Shown here piece after piece: positions 11,381 through 37,100 of a stretch of 64,000 nt of DNA. Position 1 is the first letter of the stretch, and the number at the start of each line of letters is the position of its first letter. A program made the translations under genes and the position numbers. This DNA comes from Lagopus muta (Eukaryota; Chordata; Aves; Galliformes; Phasianidae), in NCBI RefSeq assembly GCF_023343835.1, contig NC_064433.1, positions 178,577,777-178,641,776 on the forward strand, read 5' to 3'. The notes below the pieces were generated by a model. The model ran no database searches, had not been told where the DNA came from, and worked only from the letters and a program-made list of their open reading frames with translations.

Positions 11381-12454
11381 GGGGCCAGAGCAGGAAAGCC
11401 AAAAAGATGTTTGCTGCAAGCCAGCCTTTCATGCTTGATAGTACTGAATGCTGATGTGTGATATTTTTAAGCAATTTATTTGCCACTTATTTAAGGCAGA
11501 GCGTTGCCCTTCCATAGGGCAGCCAGTATTCTCTGTGCTTCACTTTCAGTGCACGTAATGTGGCAGTGCTGAAGCCATGAATTATCAGTGTGCTTAGTTA
11601 TGCTTTCAAGCAAAAGGTTTCCAAGCTGCTGTGGTTTGGGCAGGTGTTATTCAGAAGAACAGATAACAAAGTGTGGATGAAGGTTACTTTTCTCCTTTCT
11701 GTGTAGCATTTAAACCCACTGCATGTTTGCTTCAAGTATGTTCCTTGGCAGAGAAAAAGAAAGAACACCACAAAACCAGCACCCCTCACAGCCAAGCCAA
11801 AGTATTTATTCCCCTTCCTTAGTGTAAGCAAATTTAAAGGCAATCATCTGGTAAAGGTGACTTCCTGCTGAAACATATGCTAAGGTAAGAAAGCAGCTGT
11901 CCTCTATCTCAGCTAAGAACTGGGTAGTGTCTGAGTGGTTTTCTTCTGCAAGCGGCTTTGGGATTAGAACAGGTGGGTGGAACAGCCTATTTCTGCCCTC
12001 TGGTAAAAAGCAGTTAAGAAACTGCATCTATCTCGCTGTAGTCCTGAACAAGATTCACTCTGCAGGAAGGTATTTTCCTGTTTCCCCACACTTACAAAAT
12101 AAATGCTGAACTCAGTTTCCCTGAAGTCGTAACCGTGAGCTCCTGAGTGCAGCCACAGGGCAGGGTTATTGAAGGAGGGAACGGCGCTGGCACAAGTGCA
12201 GGCCTGAACCTGCCTTGTTCTGAGCAGTGGCAGAAGCGTCCACCACAGGTGGTCACGTGAGCAAAACAGGAGAAGCAGCACTTTGATGTGAGGCCACCCT
12301 TAGCTGTGCTCTGTCAGTACCTGCAGTTCTAAGTCAGTCACGCCACCCTGGCTCCCAGCCTACTTTCCACTGTCAGGTCGTAGGAGCACTGCAGGAAGCT
12401 GTGTGACTTAAAGAACTCAGTGGCACTTGAGAAACCACAAGTGAGAGGAGCCAC
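11381..12454. other. Intergenic DNA between convergent NPAT and ACAT1
   Basis: About 1.1 kb without any conserved frame, RNA gene or repeat that I can recognise. The open frames here are short and lack family features. Confidence 0.6.
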
Positions 12455-12715
12455 AGGTAACATCAACATTCTTTATTGTCAGCTCTTGATACATTATTGT
12501 GATTTCACATTTTTCGTTTGTACTGTATAAAAACTTGTGTTGAGTCAAAGGTATAAAAGCCCAGTTGTCTGTATCAATAATCAATGATGTGTTTGGAAGT
12601 TTTAGAATAGCTGCTGGGGAATTCACCCACCTACTGATTAGAGGTAACAGCTGCTGCTCATCGCTTTCATCACAGATTTTTTAAGGCTTTTTGTTTTTCC
12701 AGCAACTGCTTGGGC
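12455..12715 (-). other. ACAT1: ACAT1 3' untranslated region (inferred)
   Basis: A compact 3'UTR of about 260 nt runs from the stop codon to just past the AATAAA at 12472-12477. The cleavage point is inferred. Confidence 0.75.
12472..12477 (-). terminator. ACAT1: ACAT1 polyadenylation signal AATAAA
   Basis: Appears as TTTATT on the plus strand, about 240 nt past the stop. It is the first canonical hexamer on this strand after the coding region. Confidence 0.75.
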
Positions 12716-25576
<12,861 letters not shown>

Positions 25577-26022
25577 CCTGCCGCCAGCCGTCACCTTCAC
25601 CGCCGCCCCTCCAAGCAGCCTATAGGCGGCCGCGCGCCGTCCCCTCCCCGCTTCCCATTGGTGAATGGGCTGAAGGCGGGACTAATTCTTGCCCTGCTAT
25701 TGGCTGAGCCCGAAGCCGGCCCGCGCTGTCACACGCCGCCTCCCTGCCCTGCCTTGCCCTGCCCTCGCTCCGCGGCCGGGCCGGGCAGTGAGCGGCAGCG
25801 GGAGTCGTATGGTGCTGCGGACCCTTCGCACAGCCCTTCGCACGCCTCTTCTCAGCTCCGTGGTAGGCATTTCTTAATTTCTAGGTGTCCGAAAGCCTCC
25901 GGACAAGAGGTGAGAGCCGGTTGGGACAAGCACAGGCCGCAGGTGTTTGCTGCGTTGCTTCGCTGGTAGCGGGGGCCTGGGGAGCCTCGCAGGGAGAGCG
26001 CAGGGTCTGTACGAACCGCATA

Positions 26023-26565
26023 GTCATAGAATCATAGAACAGCTGAGGTTGGAAAGGACCTTAAAGATCATCGATTCCGACCACAACCTGACCATACTGC
26101 CCTAGCTCTAACAACCATCCATTAAATCATGTCCCTGAGCACCACATCCAAATGGTTCTTAAACACATCCAGGGATGGTGACTCAACCACCTCCCTGGGC
26201 AGCCTATTCCAGTGCTTCACAACCCTTTCTGTAAAGAAGTTTTTCCTGACATCCAACCTAAACTTACCCTGGCACAACTTGAGGCCATTTCCCCTCGTCC
26301 TGCCACCTGTCACCAGTGAGAAGAGACCAGCCCCGCTCTCGCTGTAAGCACCTTTCAGGTACTGGGAGAAAGCAATAAGGTCTCCCCTCAGCCTCCTTTT
26401 CCCCAGACTGAACAGCCCCAGTTCCTTCAGTCTCTCCTCGCAGGCCATATTCTCCAAGCCCTTCACAAGCCTTGTTGCCCTTCTTTGGACCTGCTCCAGT
26501 ACCTCCATGTCCTTTCTGTACTGAGGTGCCCAAAACTGAACACAGCACTTGAGGTGGTGCAGGGA
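26023..26565 (-). mobile_element. CR1 3' end, minus strand, upstream of ACAT1
   Basis: The tail TCATAGAATCATAGAAC at 26023 lies about 450 nt upstream of the ACAT1 ATG. The RT C-terminal frame 26508-26122 is open for 128 codons ([54 protein letters not shown]). It is a different CR1 subfamily from the copy at 14735. Confidence 0.93.
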
Positions 26566-26644
26566 CTGGCAGGTACTGATTCAGGAAGAACTGAAGATGT
26601 AAACCTGAAAGTGTATGTGAGCACCATACAAGAAAGACAACCGT

Positions 26645-27134
26645 AATGCATTTGGAATACTGTGCCCAGTTCTGGGCTCCACAGTGGGAAATGGACAGGG
26701 AACCTCTGGAGAGAATCCAGGGGACAGCAGCAGAGATGTTTGGAGCCTGGAGCATCTCCCTTAGGAGGAAAGGATGAAAGACTGGGGGCTGGTCAGCCTG
26801 AGGAGGGATCTTATCAATGCTTATGAATATCTAAAGGGTGGGAGTTAAATGGATGGATGGGGCTAATCTCTCTTCATTAACGCCCAGCAACGGAACAAGG
26901 GACAATGGGCACAAACTGCAACATAAGCAATTCCATAAAATGTGAGGAAGAACTTCTGTGAGGGTGACAGAGCTCTGGAACAGCCTGCCCAGAGAGCTTG
27001 TGGAGACTCCTTCTCTGGAGGGATTCAAAACCCACCTGGATGCTTTTCCGTGTGACCTGCTGTAGGAACCTGCTGTAGCAGGGGTTGGACTGGGTGATCT
27101 CAGAGCTCCCTCCCAGTCCCTATGATTCTGTGAT
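26645..27134 (+). mobile_element. CR1 3' end, plus strand, intergenic
   Basis: Begins TTGGAATACTGTGCCCAGTT and ends in CCTATGATTCTGTGAT. The RT frame is broken. It stands head to head with the minus-strand copy ending at 26565, and both are truncated at nearly the same CR1 position. Confidence 0.92.
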
Positions 27135-29867
27135 GAGGCACAGATGTGTCAGATCCAGGCTGGGAGCCCTGAGCCATGCTGCTGCACCCACACCTCCAGC
27201 CCACATGCAGATCCCATCTGTGGAGAGGTTCCCCAGCACTTTGGTCCTTAGAGCTCCTACAGGGTTGTCTGCCAATAAAACAATTCTAGTCATTTATTAA
27301 GGCACTGTTTTTGTGGGGATCTGGCTTTTCATCTGTAGAGATCGTATGCCTGTGCAGGTATCCTTGAAGCAGCACTGTGAATGCATTGTGAATGTAGAAC
27401 CATTTCTACACACAGTGCAATTTCCACAAAGAAATCCTCAGGAGAGGCACTCAGTCTGTTCCTTTCTCCTCCTGTGCCACAGCCCACTGGGATTCTGCCA
27501 GCTGTGCCAAACGTAACACACTGGGGTCAGCACTGATGTGGCCACACCTGGAAGAGCTCTTGGACTCCCAGACATATTGATTAAAATACCATTTATTGGC
27601 ATTTGCACAAGAAAAAAGGAGGGTGCAGATAATCCCATGTCCCTTAAGATGCTGGGAACCCCAAGCTGTACAGACACCTCCGACCCAGGGCAGGACAGGT
27701 GTTTTTGAAGTAGCATAAGGTCAAAAGTGAGTCTCAAGCTGCAGAACTCTAGCATGTGAGAAGCCACGTGAAGAAAAAAGAAACATCTCTTCCCAGAATA
27801 TGTATTTCAGAATACAAAGCTTTTAACATCAAAAAACACAGGAAGAACTTTCAACGGGCCAAACAAATAATCCATCCAAATCAGCTCCCCTGTGTGCCAT
27901 GTGCTGCCACGTGCCTGGGGATGCAGCTGGGTGCAGCGTCTCTGCTGGCAGCTTGGGCTGCACTTTTCCCTGAGAAGCAGAAGGGTAAATAAACAGAATG
28001 TTTACATACAGGCCCCCTTCCCCGACCCCACATGGAGGCACAGGACCACGTCCTTGCCGGCTGCCACCTGGCCCAGCCCAGCAGGCATCACACCGCGGGG
28101 AGGGAGAAAAGCCTTTTGCCTGTGAGATGTCAGTGGCTGTAGGGATAGGGCAGGGGACAGCAGGCATCGGCAAAGGTGCTCTGCTGGGTGCTCTCCAGCA
28201 TTTTATGGCTTTGGTCCTGTGAAACTCACACATCCCCCTTCTTCCTCCCCCTGTACCTGTTGCTTTCACCAGTCAGCTTATTATTCCCTTTTTTTCCCCC
28301 TCCGTTTTCACTTAACTCTTTTCTTCTTGGAGAGCTTTAAGATTTTTTAGGATAATTTATATTTAGGAGAATTCAAGAAGAGAGAGTTCACTAGAGACTG
28401 CACAGAACAGCACAACTGCCCAGTGCTTGAGGCTGAGCAGGAGAGCCACAGTGCTCTGGATTTCCTGACCACGTATCTTCACTGTTTAGTAATGGCAGAG
28501 GGTATGTCCTGCCTTCAATGCATCCGTTAGACATGTATTTATCTAATACACGACTGCATCTCCAGCAACTCCTAGAGACAACCCATGTTTCAGCATTTTA
28601 AGCCAATCTGCTGGTTTTTATTAAGTACTCCCCAGTGCTGATGTTGCAGGGCTTCAAAAATAGTTCTTGACTCTCTGCCTTTCTACTTCCAAAACATCCA
28701 TGGTTGTATTCTCTAGGCCATAGCCCTAGTTTCCTCACTTCTATGGCAGTTTGCTTTCCATGCCAGCACTGGATGTTGCCACGTTAAGAAAAGACAAAGA
28801 TAAAGCTCACTAAGAACCCTGGCACCAAGACTGGCCGCAGTGATGGGCAATGCAGCACAGGCAGAAGCTGTTTCATACCCCAGTTCCCCCAGAAGTGACA
28901 GCAGAATGGCATCTGCTCCGGGGGACTTTGAGACACCCAGTGTGCCTGCCTGGTGCAGTGAGCCCTGCTTGTTTGCTGAATTTGTTCCTGCAGCTCCCTG
29001 CTGCTGAAGGGAGGTGTGCCACTTCCCTGAATGTCTTTGGTAGTAGAAATCAATACGTAGCAAATCCTGAACTGTACAGTGATGTTAGACCTTGGTCTTC
29101 ACAATAGAAGTGCACAGAAGAAGACAGCACATTCCCGTCTTTAATTCTTTTACCACTTCACACCAGTAACGTCTATAATGTCCTAACTTCAGTGTTGGTA
29201 ATTTCAGATTTCAGTCTTTCACTCTATTGAAATGCAGCACGCTGTGCTCCTTCCCTCAGCTCAGGAAGTGAGTCCGGTGCCCACAGCACAGCTGAGCAGA
29301 TGGAAGCAGCAGCAGAGCACGCGCTCTCCAACCACTCCCCTCCTGCACACTGCTCAGATGGCACTTGGTGCAGCGCACAGCACCCAGCTCACGTCACCAA
29401 GCAGATCTCCACTGCTAAAACGACTGAAATGATAAGCAGGCACCCTGCCTGTGCACTGCTCAAGGATGTTGCCGTGTTAAGCAAAGACGAAGACAAAGCC
29501 AGGTTCTACGTTTATCAGAAGAATGAAGAAGGTTTGAAGCCTTCCACATTTAGGCCACTGATCATGCCTAAGCTGTGACCACACAAAGTCATTGTGAAAG
29601 CTCTGCCGATAGCAACTGCCAGGTCGATAATTGCCATGCTTGCTGAAGAGTCAATCAAAAAAACTATTTATTCCACTCAAACAAACCTTTGCATGTACCA
29701 GAAAGCACAAAACGCTGGGTTTCACTGGTGCACTAAGAGAAAAAAAGCTGAGAAGTAAGAATAAAACTCCCATTGAAATAAAAGGACAATCAGAGAAGAG
29801 AAGCCATCACAGAAGCACAGCTTGGAGCAGCCAAGTTCCCACACTGCTTGGAGCAAAATGAGGCTAT
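27135..29867. other. Intergenic DNA between CUL5 and ACAT1
   Basis: About 2.7 kb without a recognisable gene. It contains a diverged 36-nt direct repeat (28771-28806 and 29464-29499, 31 of 36 identical). Short frames show no family features. Confidence 0.6.
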
Positions 29868-30208
29868 TAAGGAGCCTATAAACAGGAGGGGAGTCAACTC
29901 TTTGAAAGGGTAGATAACAGCAGGACAAGGGGAAATGGTTTTGAGTTGAGGGAGGGAAGATTGAGGTTGGATGTCAGGGGGAAATTCTTTCCAGAGAGAG
30001 TGGTGAGGTGCTGGAACAGGCTGCCCAGAGAGGTTGTGGATGCCCCGTCCCTGGAGGTGTTCAAGGCCAGGTTGGATGGGGCCCTGGGCAGCCTGGTCTG
30101 GTATTAAATGTGGAGGTTGGTGGCCCTGCATGTGGGGCGTGGGGGGAGGGTTGAAGCCTCATGATCCTTGAGGTCCCTTCCAACCTGGGCCATTCTGTGA
30201 TTCTGTGA
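29868..30208 (+). mobile_element. CR1 3' end, just downstream of the CUL5 poly(A) signal
   Basis: Begins at the ATAAACAGGAGGGGAGTCAAC region and ends with two ATTCTGTG units. It is antisense to CUL5 and about 300 nt past its 3' end. A block of about 62 nt (starting near 29950) is identical to the copy at 60675-60928. Confidence 0.92.
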
Positions 30209-30527
30209 GCCAGTCCCAGCAACATGGTGATGGCGCCAGCAATGATCAGTGATGGCCATTTTAAGTCATTGCAGACTTCAGTACCTGAAGGCCCTGACAA
30301 GAAAGGAGCTATAAGTCCTTATGCGCCTTTCCTCCCTCACCCCACTTTGCCTTTTTGCTTTTTATTTCCTAAACTGACACTGATCAAAATAGACTTTGAG
30401 ACTCGGAATCCAGCCACTTCCAGCTACTGGTGTTTTTTAGGAGCGGCGCCTGAAAGAGACCAAAACCTTTAGCAGGAGAAAAAGACCAAAATATCTTGCT
30501 AACATGCGTAGTCTTTTATATTACATT

Positions 30528-30533
30528 TTTATT
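30528..30533 (-). terminator. CUL5: CUL5 distal polyadenylation signal AATAAA
   Basis: TTTATT on the plus strand, just before a CR1 copy and intergenic sequence begin on the downstream side. Judged distal because no later hexamer precedes the CR1. Confidence 0.6.
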
Positions 30534-30784
30534 TTGCAAGAAAATAAATTATACAACTTAAAAAATAAAATTCAAAAATTAAGCAGTACATCAAAATAGT
30601 TCAGCTGGACTGCCATACAGAAACTACCACCATTCCAAACTGTACAGCGTTATCACCTCGGTAGTGGCACACATTCAAAATTGTAAATACCATACGCAGA
30701 TAGATATTACAACTCAGGAACTCAAGTTTGCTCAACACTCCAGACTACATATAGTGTATATGACAGGAAAGCTTTCGTGTATTG

Positions 30785-30790
30785 TTTATT
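30785..30790 (-). terminator. CUL5: Possible proximal CUL5 polyadenylation signal
   Basis: A second AATAAA (as TTTATT) lies about 255 nt upstream of the distal one in the transcript. Use is not shown by sequence alone. Confidence 0.35.
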
Positions 30791-33700
30791 TCACAAATCT
30801 GACCTCAAAGAATTACAAAGGTAGCATCCCAGTCATTTCGATGAAAATAGAAAACGGTTTGAGATAGCAAATCTTTCTGTAAAACTATCAAATCTTTTTG
30901 CCAATTGTATTTTTAAAATGCGCACTTTACAGGACAATGGCATCCCAATGCAAATCAATGCAACGTGTGAACATTCAATACGTTTAGGTTAAGTTTATAA
31001 AGGTGATAACAGGAAAGTCACATTTCCTTTTGGAAACGCAATTGCATTACAGTCATAACACATGAATGAAAGATGAACAAAAATAGGAGCTAGGAACACC
31101 AACTGTGGAAAGAGGAAAATGGAAGACTTCAAAATTGAAACTGAGATCCTCATCACGTTGTTGGGACAGAGAAAGTTTTAACAGTATTCCTTAATTAAAC
31201 CCATTAAGAGCGATTCCCCCCCCTTGTCTACAACAGGTTTTCTCCATAGCCGTTCACCGTGGCAGTGTGTGGCAACATGCTTCTGAGATGCAGCACCTCT
31301 TTTAAGCAAGGTCTTTGGACATATGAATTCATAGCTAAGAACTGTAGCCTTAAAAGTGCGTTGTTGCCATATTGCAAATGAAGAATAGTTCATTTTCATT
31401 CAGAGCTGAACTCTGCCATCCTCAAAAGAACATTCAGCCCAGCTACCTCCCTGTGCCCCAGCTGATAGGAGTTCTAAGTGCATACTGGTGAAAGTGACCT
31501 GATGAAGGATGCTAAACACGATTCTGCATCTTTAACAAATCTGCTGGTGTGATTCTTAGATTTAATAAAAAACCAACATCCATTTTCAGCATATATTTAA
31601 AGAAAAATGACCATGTTGTAGGCACATTACCAAGTGTATTTCCACATCCCAGGTGTTGAGAAGGTACATAGGTAACTTTGAGGTTATACTATTTCATACT
31701 ATTAGTTGAGGGAAAACAGTTTGTTAGATTTTAACACTCTGCTGCTTTCTGCATGCGCTCCAACTTCCTGAATGATTGCATGTAAGACACTCTCAACTTC
31801 TCTCAACCTAAGTCAATGGCTTCAGAAGCTGCACTGCCCCCTCACAGCGCTCCGTCTGTGCGTTCCTGTGCTTAAGGGCTGGCATTTCTTATGGTGGAGG
31901 CTGTGCTCAGACTGTCATGTTTTAGAGCTCTGGGTTAGTTTCTCCCAGCTATCTCAACTGAGCACTCACTGCCTGTAATTTACCTTCCATATACCAAAAT
32001 GCCCGTAGCACAAGGATTTTATTAGAATTTTGTCTTCTACCATTTGAATGGTTTTAGTGGCTAACTACACAGAGCACCACTTGCTTTTGATTCTAAATAG
32101 CAACACCACAGGAGAAGAAAAAAGATGCGGTATTTTTGAACAGCATCAACTGTTTTTAATCAATAAAAGCATCGAGCTTGATTTGTAGTTTGCAAACACT
32201 ACTTTGCCAGGTCTCGGCGTCTCTACATCTCTTCTTGTTCGTGAAACCTCCAGTACTGCAAATTCCTCAGTCAAACAGAGGACCAAGCACACACCACACG
32301 CAGGCAGTCACGATGGCAAGTACGTTAGTAAGCAGACCAAGCAGCTGGTTTAAGGGGGCAAACAGCCACTCCTGCAGTGAGTTTGCTTTTAAACCGCTCT
32401 TATTTCACCCTTTACTGCAACCATGTAAAAATAAACTCCTCCTTTCAATGGAAGGTTTTCCTTTCTGACTAAGGTCAATCCTATCCTCTACCCTCTTTCA
32501 ATCATTTGAGAAGACCTTGAGATATTGTACTTGACTGGTAAATTAAAAAATGCACACTTGCAATTTAGATACGAATATTCATACAGAACTGAGTAAGGCT
32601 CAACTTACCTTTTATCCCAAGACAGACACTCTGCTCCAGTGAGTCCTATTACAGCCCAGGACATGCAGGGGCATTTCAGAGCAGCAGAGAGGCAAGCATT
32701 GCCAAACAACTACTTCAGATGATTGACAACAGAAGAGGTAACATTAAGAAATTGGAATTCCTGGTGTGTCCTTGGCACTCTCTCCACATACATCACACAG
32801 GGCGTTTTTCCTAAGCTTTCTACCATTTCAGTTAGAACTGCATTTCCCATTCTGACAGTTTCAAAGATGTTGACTTTCAAGGAACAGAAGAGCCAATATG
32901 TGATTAACCTTACATCTATGCATACAGAGAGAGCTACCAGTGAGGAATTAATACAGGAATCTTTGAGTGTTATCTTCTGAGAATTTGGGTACCAATTTCT
33001 CTTTAATGCGCTTACATGTACATCATATTTAAATACCTGGAATACAAATATTAAATGTACAAGGAAATACATTTAATATTTTTGTTTGAATAACAGACCT
33101 ATCTATGGAAACTGTTTTTATAGTGGAATATCATTCAAGAAAGCTTTGCCTTCTCAAAGAGGATTGTACCAAATCATCTGTCCAAATAAAGTAACAAATA
33201 ATGTATATCCACTTCTTTACAGAAAGCAATTTAAAAACAATGCTCTCTTGCTTAAAGGAAAGTATCACCCATGAGTTGGAACTATTTTTATGTCACTTAT
33301 GTGTCAAATATTAAAATCCAGTTACTAGATTGAAGCACTGCTCTAGCCAACAGATTTTAATGAAAACAAATATGTATCAGTTTGTGAGGCATGTGTCTCT
33401 CAAATGTTATTACAAAAAGGATCAAAGGTGGACAGTACATGACTCTGTTGATCCAAAACACAAAAGTGAAAGTGCTACTTCTAGTCCTAATTGCATTAAA
33501 AAAAAAACCAAAAAACCAACAACAAAAACCAAAACAAAACTAGTAGCAGTTCCTCAGTGCATGAATATTTGAATATTTTTCCTTTGTGCAAGTACTGGTC
33601 ATCTAAAAACCCAAACCTGTATTCTTCCTGGTGGGTGTAAGTCAAATCTACTTTTAAAAGTTCACAATGGGCTCTTCATGAATGCAAGTTTCCCACAAAA

Positions 33701-33906
33701 CAGCATGCTGTTAAAAGTGTGCAACATGAAGGGAATGCCATCATGCTAGCTGAATGAGATTGGCAAAATAGAGTCCTCTTTAAGGTAAGGCAGGGATTTT
33801 AATACGTAATGAAAGTCAAAACAGGTCCTTTGCAGCACAAACTGTTGCAGCTGTCTGTCCAAGCACCCTTCCATTTGTGTTCTCAGCATCTCACAGAGTC
33901 CTCACG

Positions 33907-34101
33907 TTATGCCATATATATGAAGGTGTTGATATCCGACTCATCTCTTCTGATATATTTGTGCTCTATAAGCCATTCAATTTGCTCTTTTATCATTTTC
34001 TTTTGTGGTAAGAACATGTTTTTCAATATTTCTACCAGTTCAGTCTGAAGCTGGGCATTAGTAATTTTCTTCCTCATTTTCATTATTTGGATGATAGCCT
34101 C
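33907..34101 (-). CDS. CUL5: CUL5 exon 19 (terminal, NEDD8 site)
   Basis: Residues 717-780: EAIIQIMKMRKKITNAQLQ, TELVEILKNMFLPQKKMIK, EQIEWLIEHKYIRRDES and DINTFIYMA, then TAA. Lys724 (MKMRKK) is the conserved NEDD8 acceptor. The YIRRD...YMA ending is the cullin WHB signature. Confidence 0.98.
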   Translation of the reverse strand, partial: EAIIQIMKMRKKITNAQLQTELVEILKNMFLPQKKMIKEQIEWLIEHKYIRRDESDINTFIYMA

Positions 34102-37100
34102 CTGGTGGGGAATGAGAGAAAAAACATTTTGAAATGTCTGGTGGAAATGGCAAAGCAAACACAGCATTAACAGGGGACCCTCGGTACAGCAAGGCAGCAA
34201 AGAAATGCATATTCTTCCTCAATAATCAAATGTAAGAACTATTTTGCCACTGTAAGTACTGCACTTAAGACACCTCAATTAAAATGAGGCAAGGCCAACA
34301 TCTGCTCTTGCTTACGTATTCCTGAAGTGAGGGCCAAACCTTAACCCACTTGAAAAAGACACACTCTGAATACACTTTTCTATGCTGAATTCACCTTTGT
34401 GAATTACAGCCAGTTGCCCAGGTTCACTATCACGATTAAACTTCAGAATAAAACAGTACGAAGATCTACTGGGAGTTTCTATTCCTTATGCTTACGAGAA
34501 AGAACAAAGTAAATCAAGAATGCTGAAAAAGAAAACAAACAACACAATCAGAACACTCTTTGCTTGCAAGGTCAAACCATGGAGTTTGTTGTCTTCCAGG
34601 TTGTGGCCAAGAACTTGATAGACTCAAACCAAAGGAAACTGTGTACAAAAGGCTAATTTAGGATATGTTCAAAGCATGATGGAAGTTATAAATCCATGAA
34701 GTAAATGGCTTTGAATTTGTCAGTAATCAGGTATTAACTGTAAGCCACAATTCCTAAGCCTAAGCAGATACTGAACTATCTTCACAAAGAAGGTGATACA
34801 GTGACAGAATGGAACACTGGCAAGATGCACAAGCAATACAACTTGAGTCAATGGTGAATCTGCAAAATTTGACATCTAGAGTGTGAGTTAGTCACTAAAA
34901 CCTGGTGTTTTTTCACCCGCTCATCCTCTGAGCAGAAGTCAGGGTGATCTGAGACAAACCTTGTGAAATACAAGCTTAGTGTCAGAGTAGCACTTACAAG
35001 GTGTTCTCATTTGGTAAGCACATGCAGGCATTAACCATTTGGCTAAAAGAATGGCCAGGGTGTTAAGAGAGGTGGGACACTTTACGGGTTGGCTGTCCTG
35101 GAGTTTAATCTGGCTGTGACTACAAGCACACACGCACACAGCATGAGCTCCTCACAAAGTATCAGAACCATACCGAAGAAGCCCAAGTGGGATTAAAAAG
35201 CACTCATTTCATTCATCAGCAACAGGAGGCTGTGATAACACATCGAAAGAAAAAGAACTGTAAGATTCCTCTGACACACACTTACCTGGGTTCGTAATAT
35301 CCTTAGCTGGACTATTCCTTCATTCTCCTCTTCTCGCATTCTCTCTGTAGTAAGTTGCAATCGACCAATCAAATTTATCTTGCCCCTTTTCTGAACTTTA
35401 GCATTTTTTCTGAAAAAGTTGTATTGTATAAAAATAAGGCACAGATACATTTTCAACTAAGGAATTCCTACTAAAGTTAAATTACAGCAGCAAGGAGAAC
35501 CATTGTGTATCAGACATTTATAAGACTAGAAGCATTGCAGGACTGGGATACTGGCTGACAAATCCAAATTCAACGCCAATTCCTCCACACAAAAACCCCA
35601 CCACCAATATACTAATGTTACAACAAAATTCATCAGCTGAAACTGATAGCTCTCAAAACTGAGAAGTTACCAGCACTATTTTAAAGAATAGATGTCTAGA
35701 GAAACATATTTCAGTTTAGTTACATAAAACTAGGGTTCTTCAAAGGAGTTTTTACAACAAAGTTCAGGAAACGTGACTAGTTCCTTTTTCATCACAAGAA
35801 GTGTCTGTACAGCATAAAAAAATAGAGGGGAAAAAACAGACATCATAGCAGACATGGCAAAAAGCTGATGGCATTCTTCACTGGTCACCCCCAACACTTC
35901 TGTGCAGCCTGTCTCTTCTGTCATGTGTTCACATCATTTCCCAAAGCTTGTGATCCTGACGACAGGAACAAATGAACCACTGTGTCCCTGAGCAAGAAAC
36001 TAAGCCCCAGCAGCAGCAGACTTGGCATTTTCCTACATAAAACCTCATGGACTCATTAGCAATGGGAAGATGGCAGAGCCTCCAATTCTGCACCTCATCC
36101 CCAGGCATTTAAGAAATTTAACTTCACAGAAATCAGAACTATACAAACACTTGTCTGAAGGGGCTGCTGGAGGTCATCTGCTTCAACCACCTGTCTGAAG
36201 CACAACTATCACTAAAAGTGAAATGATTATAGGACAGCAAAGCCTGTGTCTAGCTGAATCTTGAGAACTTCCAAGGACGAAGGTTAACGTGAATTCCTTT
36301 AACTATAAAAAAGCACATAGTTATTTTCATTTTCAAGCATCATCTTACATTAAACTGAACTCCTGGTTCACCGAGAAGAGGGTTCCTTCTGTAAAGTCTT
36401 TGGGTGAATTGACTTGAGGTTCATACAATAAAACCTGACGTTTCAGCTTTGGAAATGCTACAAGAGACTACAGAGAAAAAGGGGGGAAAAAAGAATGAAA
36501 ATAAAACACAAGACTTTCTAAATGGAAACAAGTACTCTTTAAGAACATCGCTCACTGCTGTGCAGACTGTTGTGGAGGAACCACACAGCCTTGTTCAAAG
36601 GTGCCAGCGGGCAACACAAAGTCACCAGTGAAATCAGGGATGAAACATAGCTTACCAAATCTCTTTCTGAAATGAGTTACCATAAGTAAAATAATAAAAA
36701 GAAAAAACACACAAACTCACGGCTACAGAAGTAGCGTGTGGTGCTGCCTGATGTACATTATTTCTCTTTTCTTTTGGGAGCTAAATTATTAAAAGACTGG
36801 TAGAGCAAATGCATTATTTTTAAGCAACATACATTTATCAAGAGTTCCTAGAATTAGACCAGTCCCACTCCACAAACCACAATCCCAACTGTGTGCTTTA
36901 TGCTGTATATGGCCAGAAAGATCTTGCTGTTTTCAAAAGCTTACGTTACGTAATTCCAAGCATAGAGAACATGTTAATGTAAAGGCTGTGTGTGCTTAAC
37001 AGTAGTACAAGAAGCCAGCTTCACAATCGATTAATTAAGAAAAAAGGCGTTCACACTTTGAAGTATTGAAGTATTATCTGACAGCACTTTAAAAATATTA

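Larger units (their letters stand above)
30505..33906 (-). other. CUL5: CUL5 3' untranslated region (inferred)
   Basis: About 3.4 kb of AT-rich sequence free of CR1 runs from the stop codon to the poly(A) signal at 30528. It includes an A/C-rich plus-strand tract at 33499-33541 (GTTTT-rich in the transcript). The absence of repeats over 3 kb in a CR1-rich neighbourhood fits a retained UTR. Confidence 0.65.

Noticed and set aside
26831..27028. Minus-strand 65-codon frame
   Set aside because: Antisense to the CR1 copy 26645-27134.
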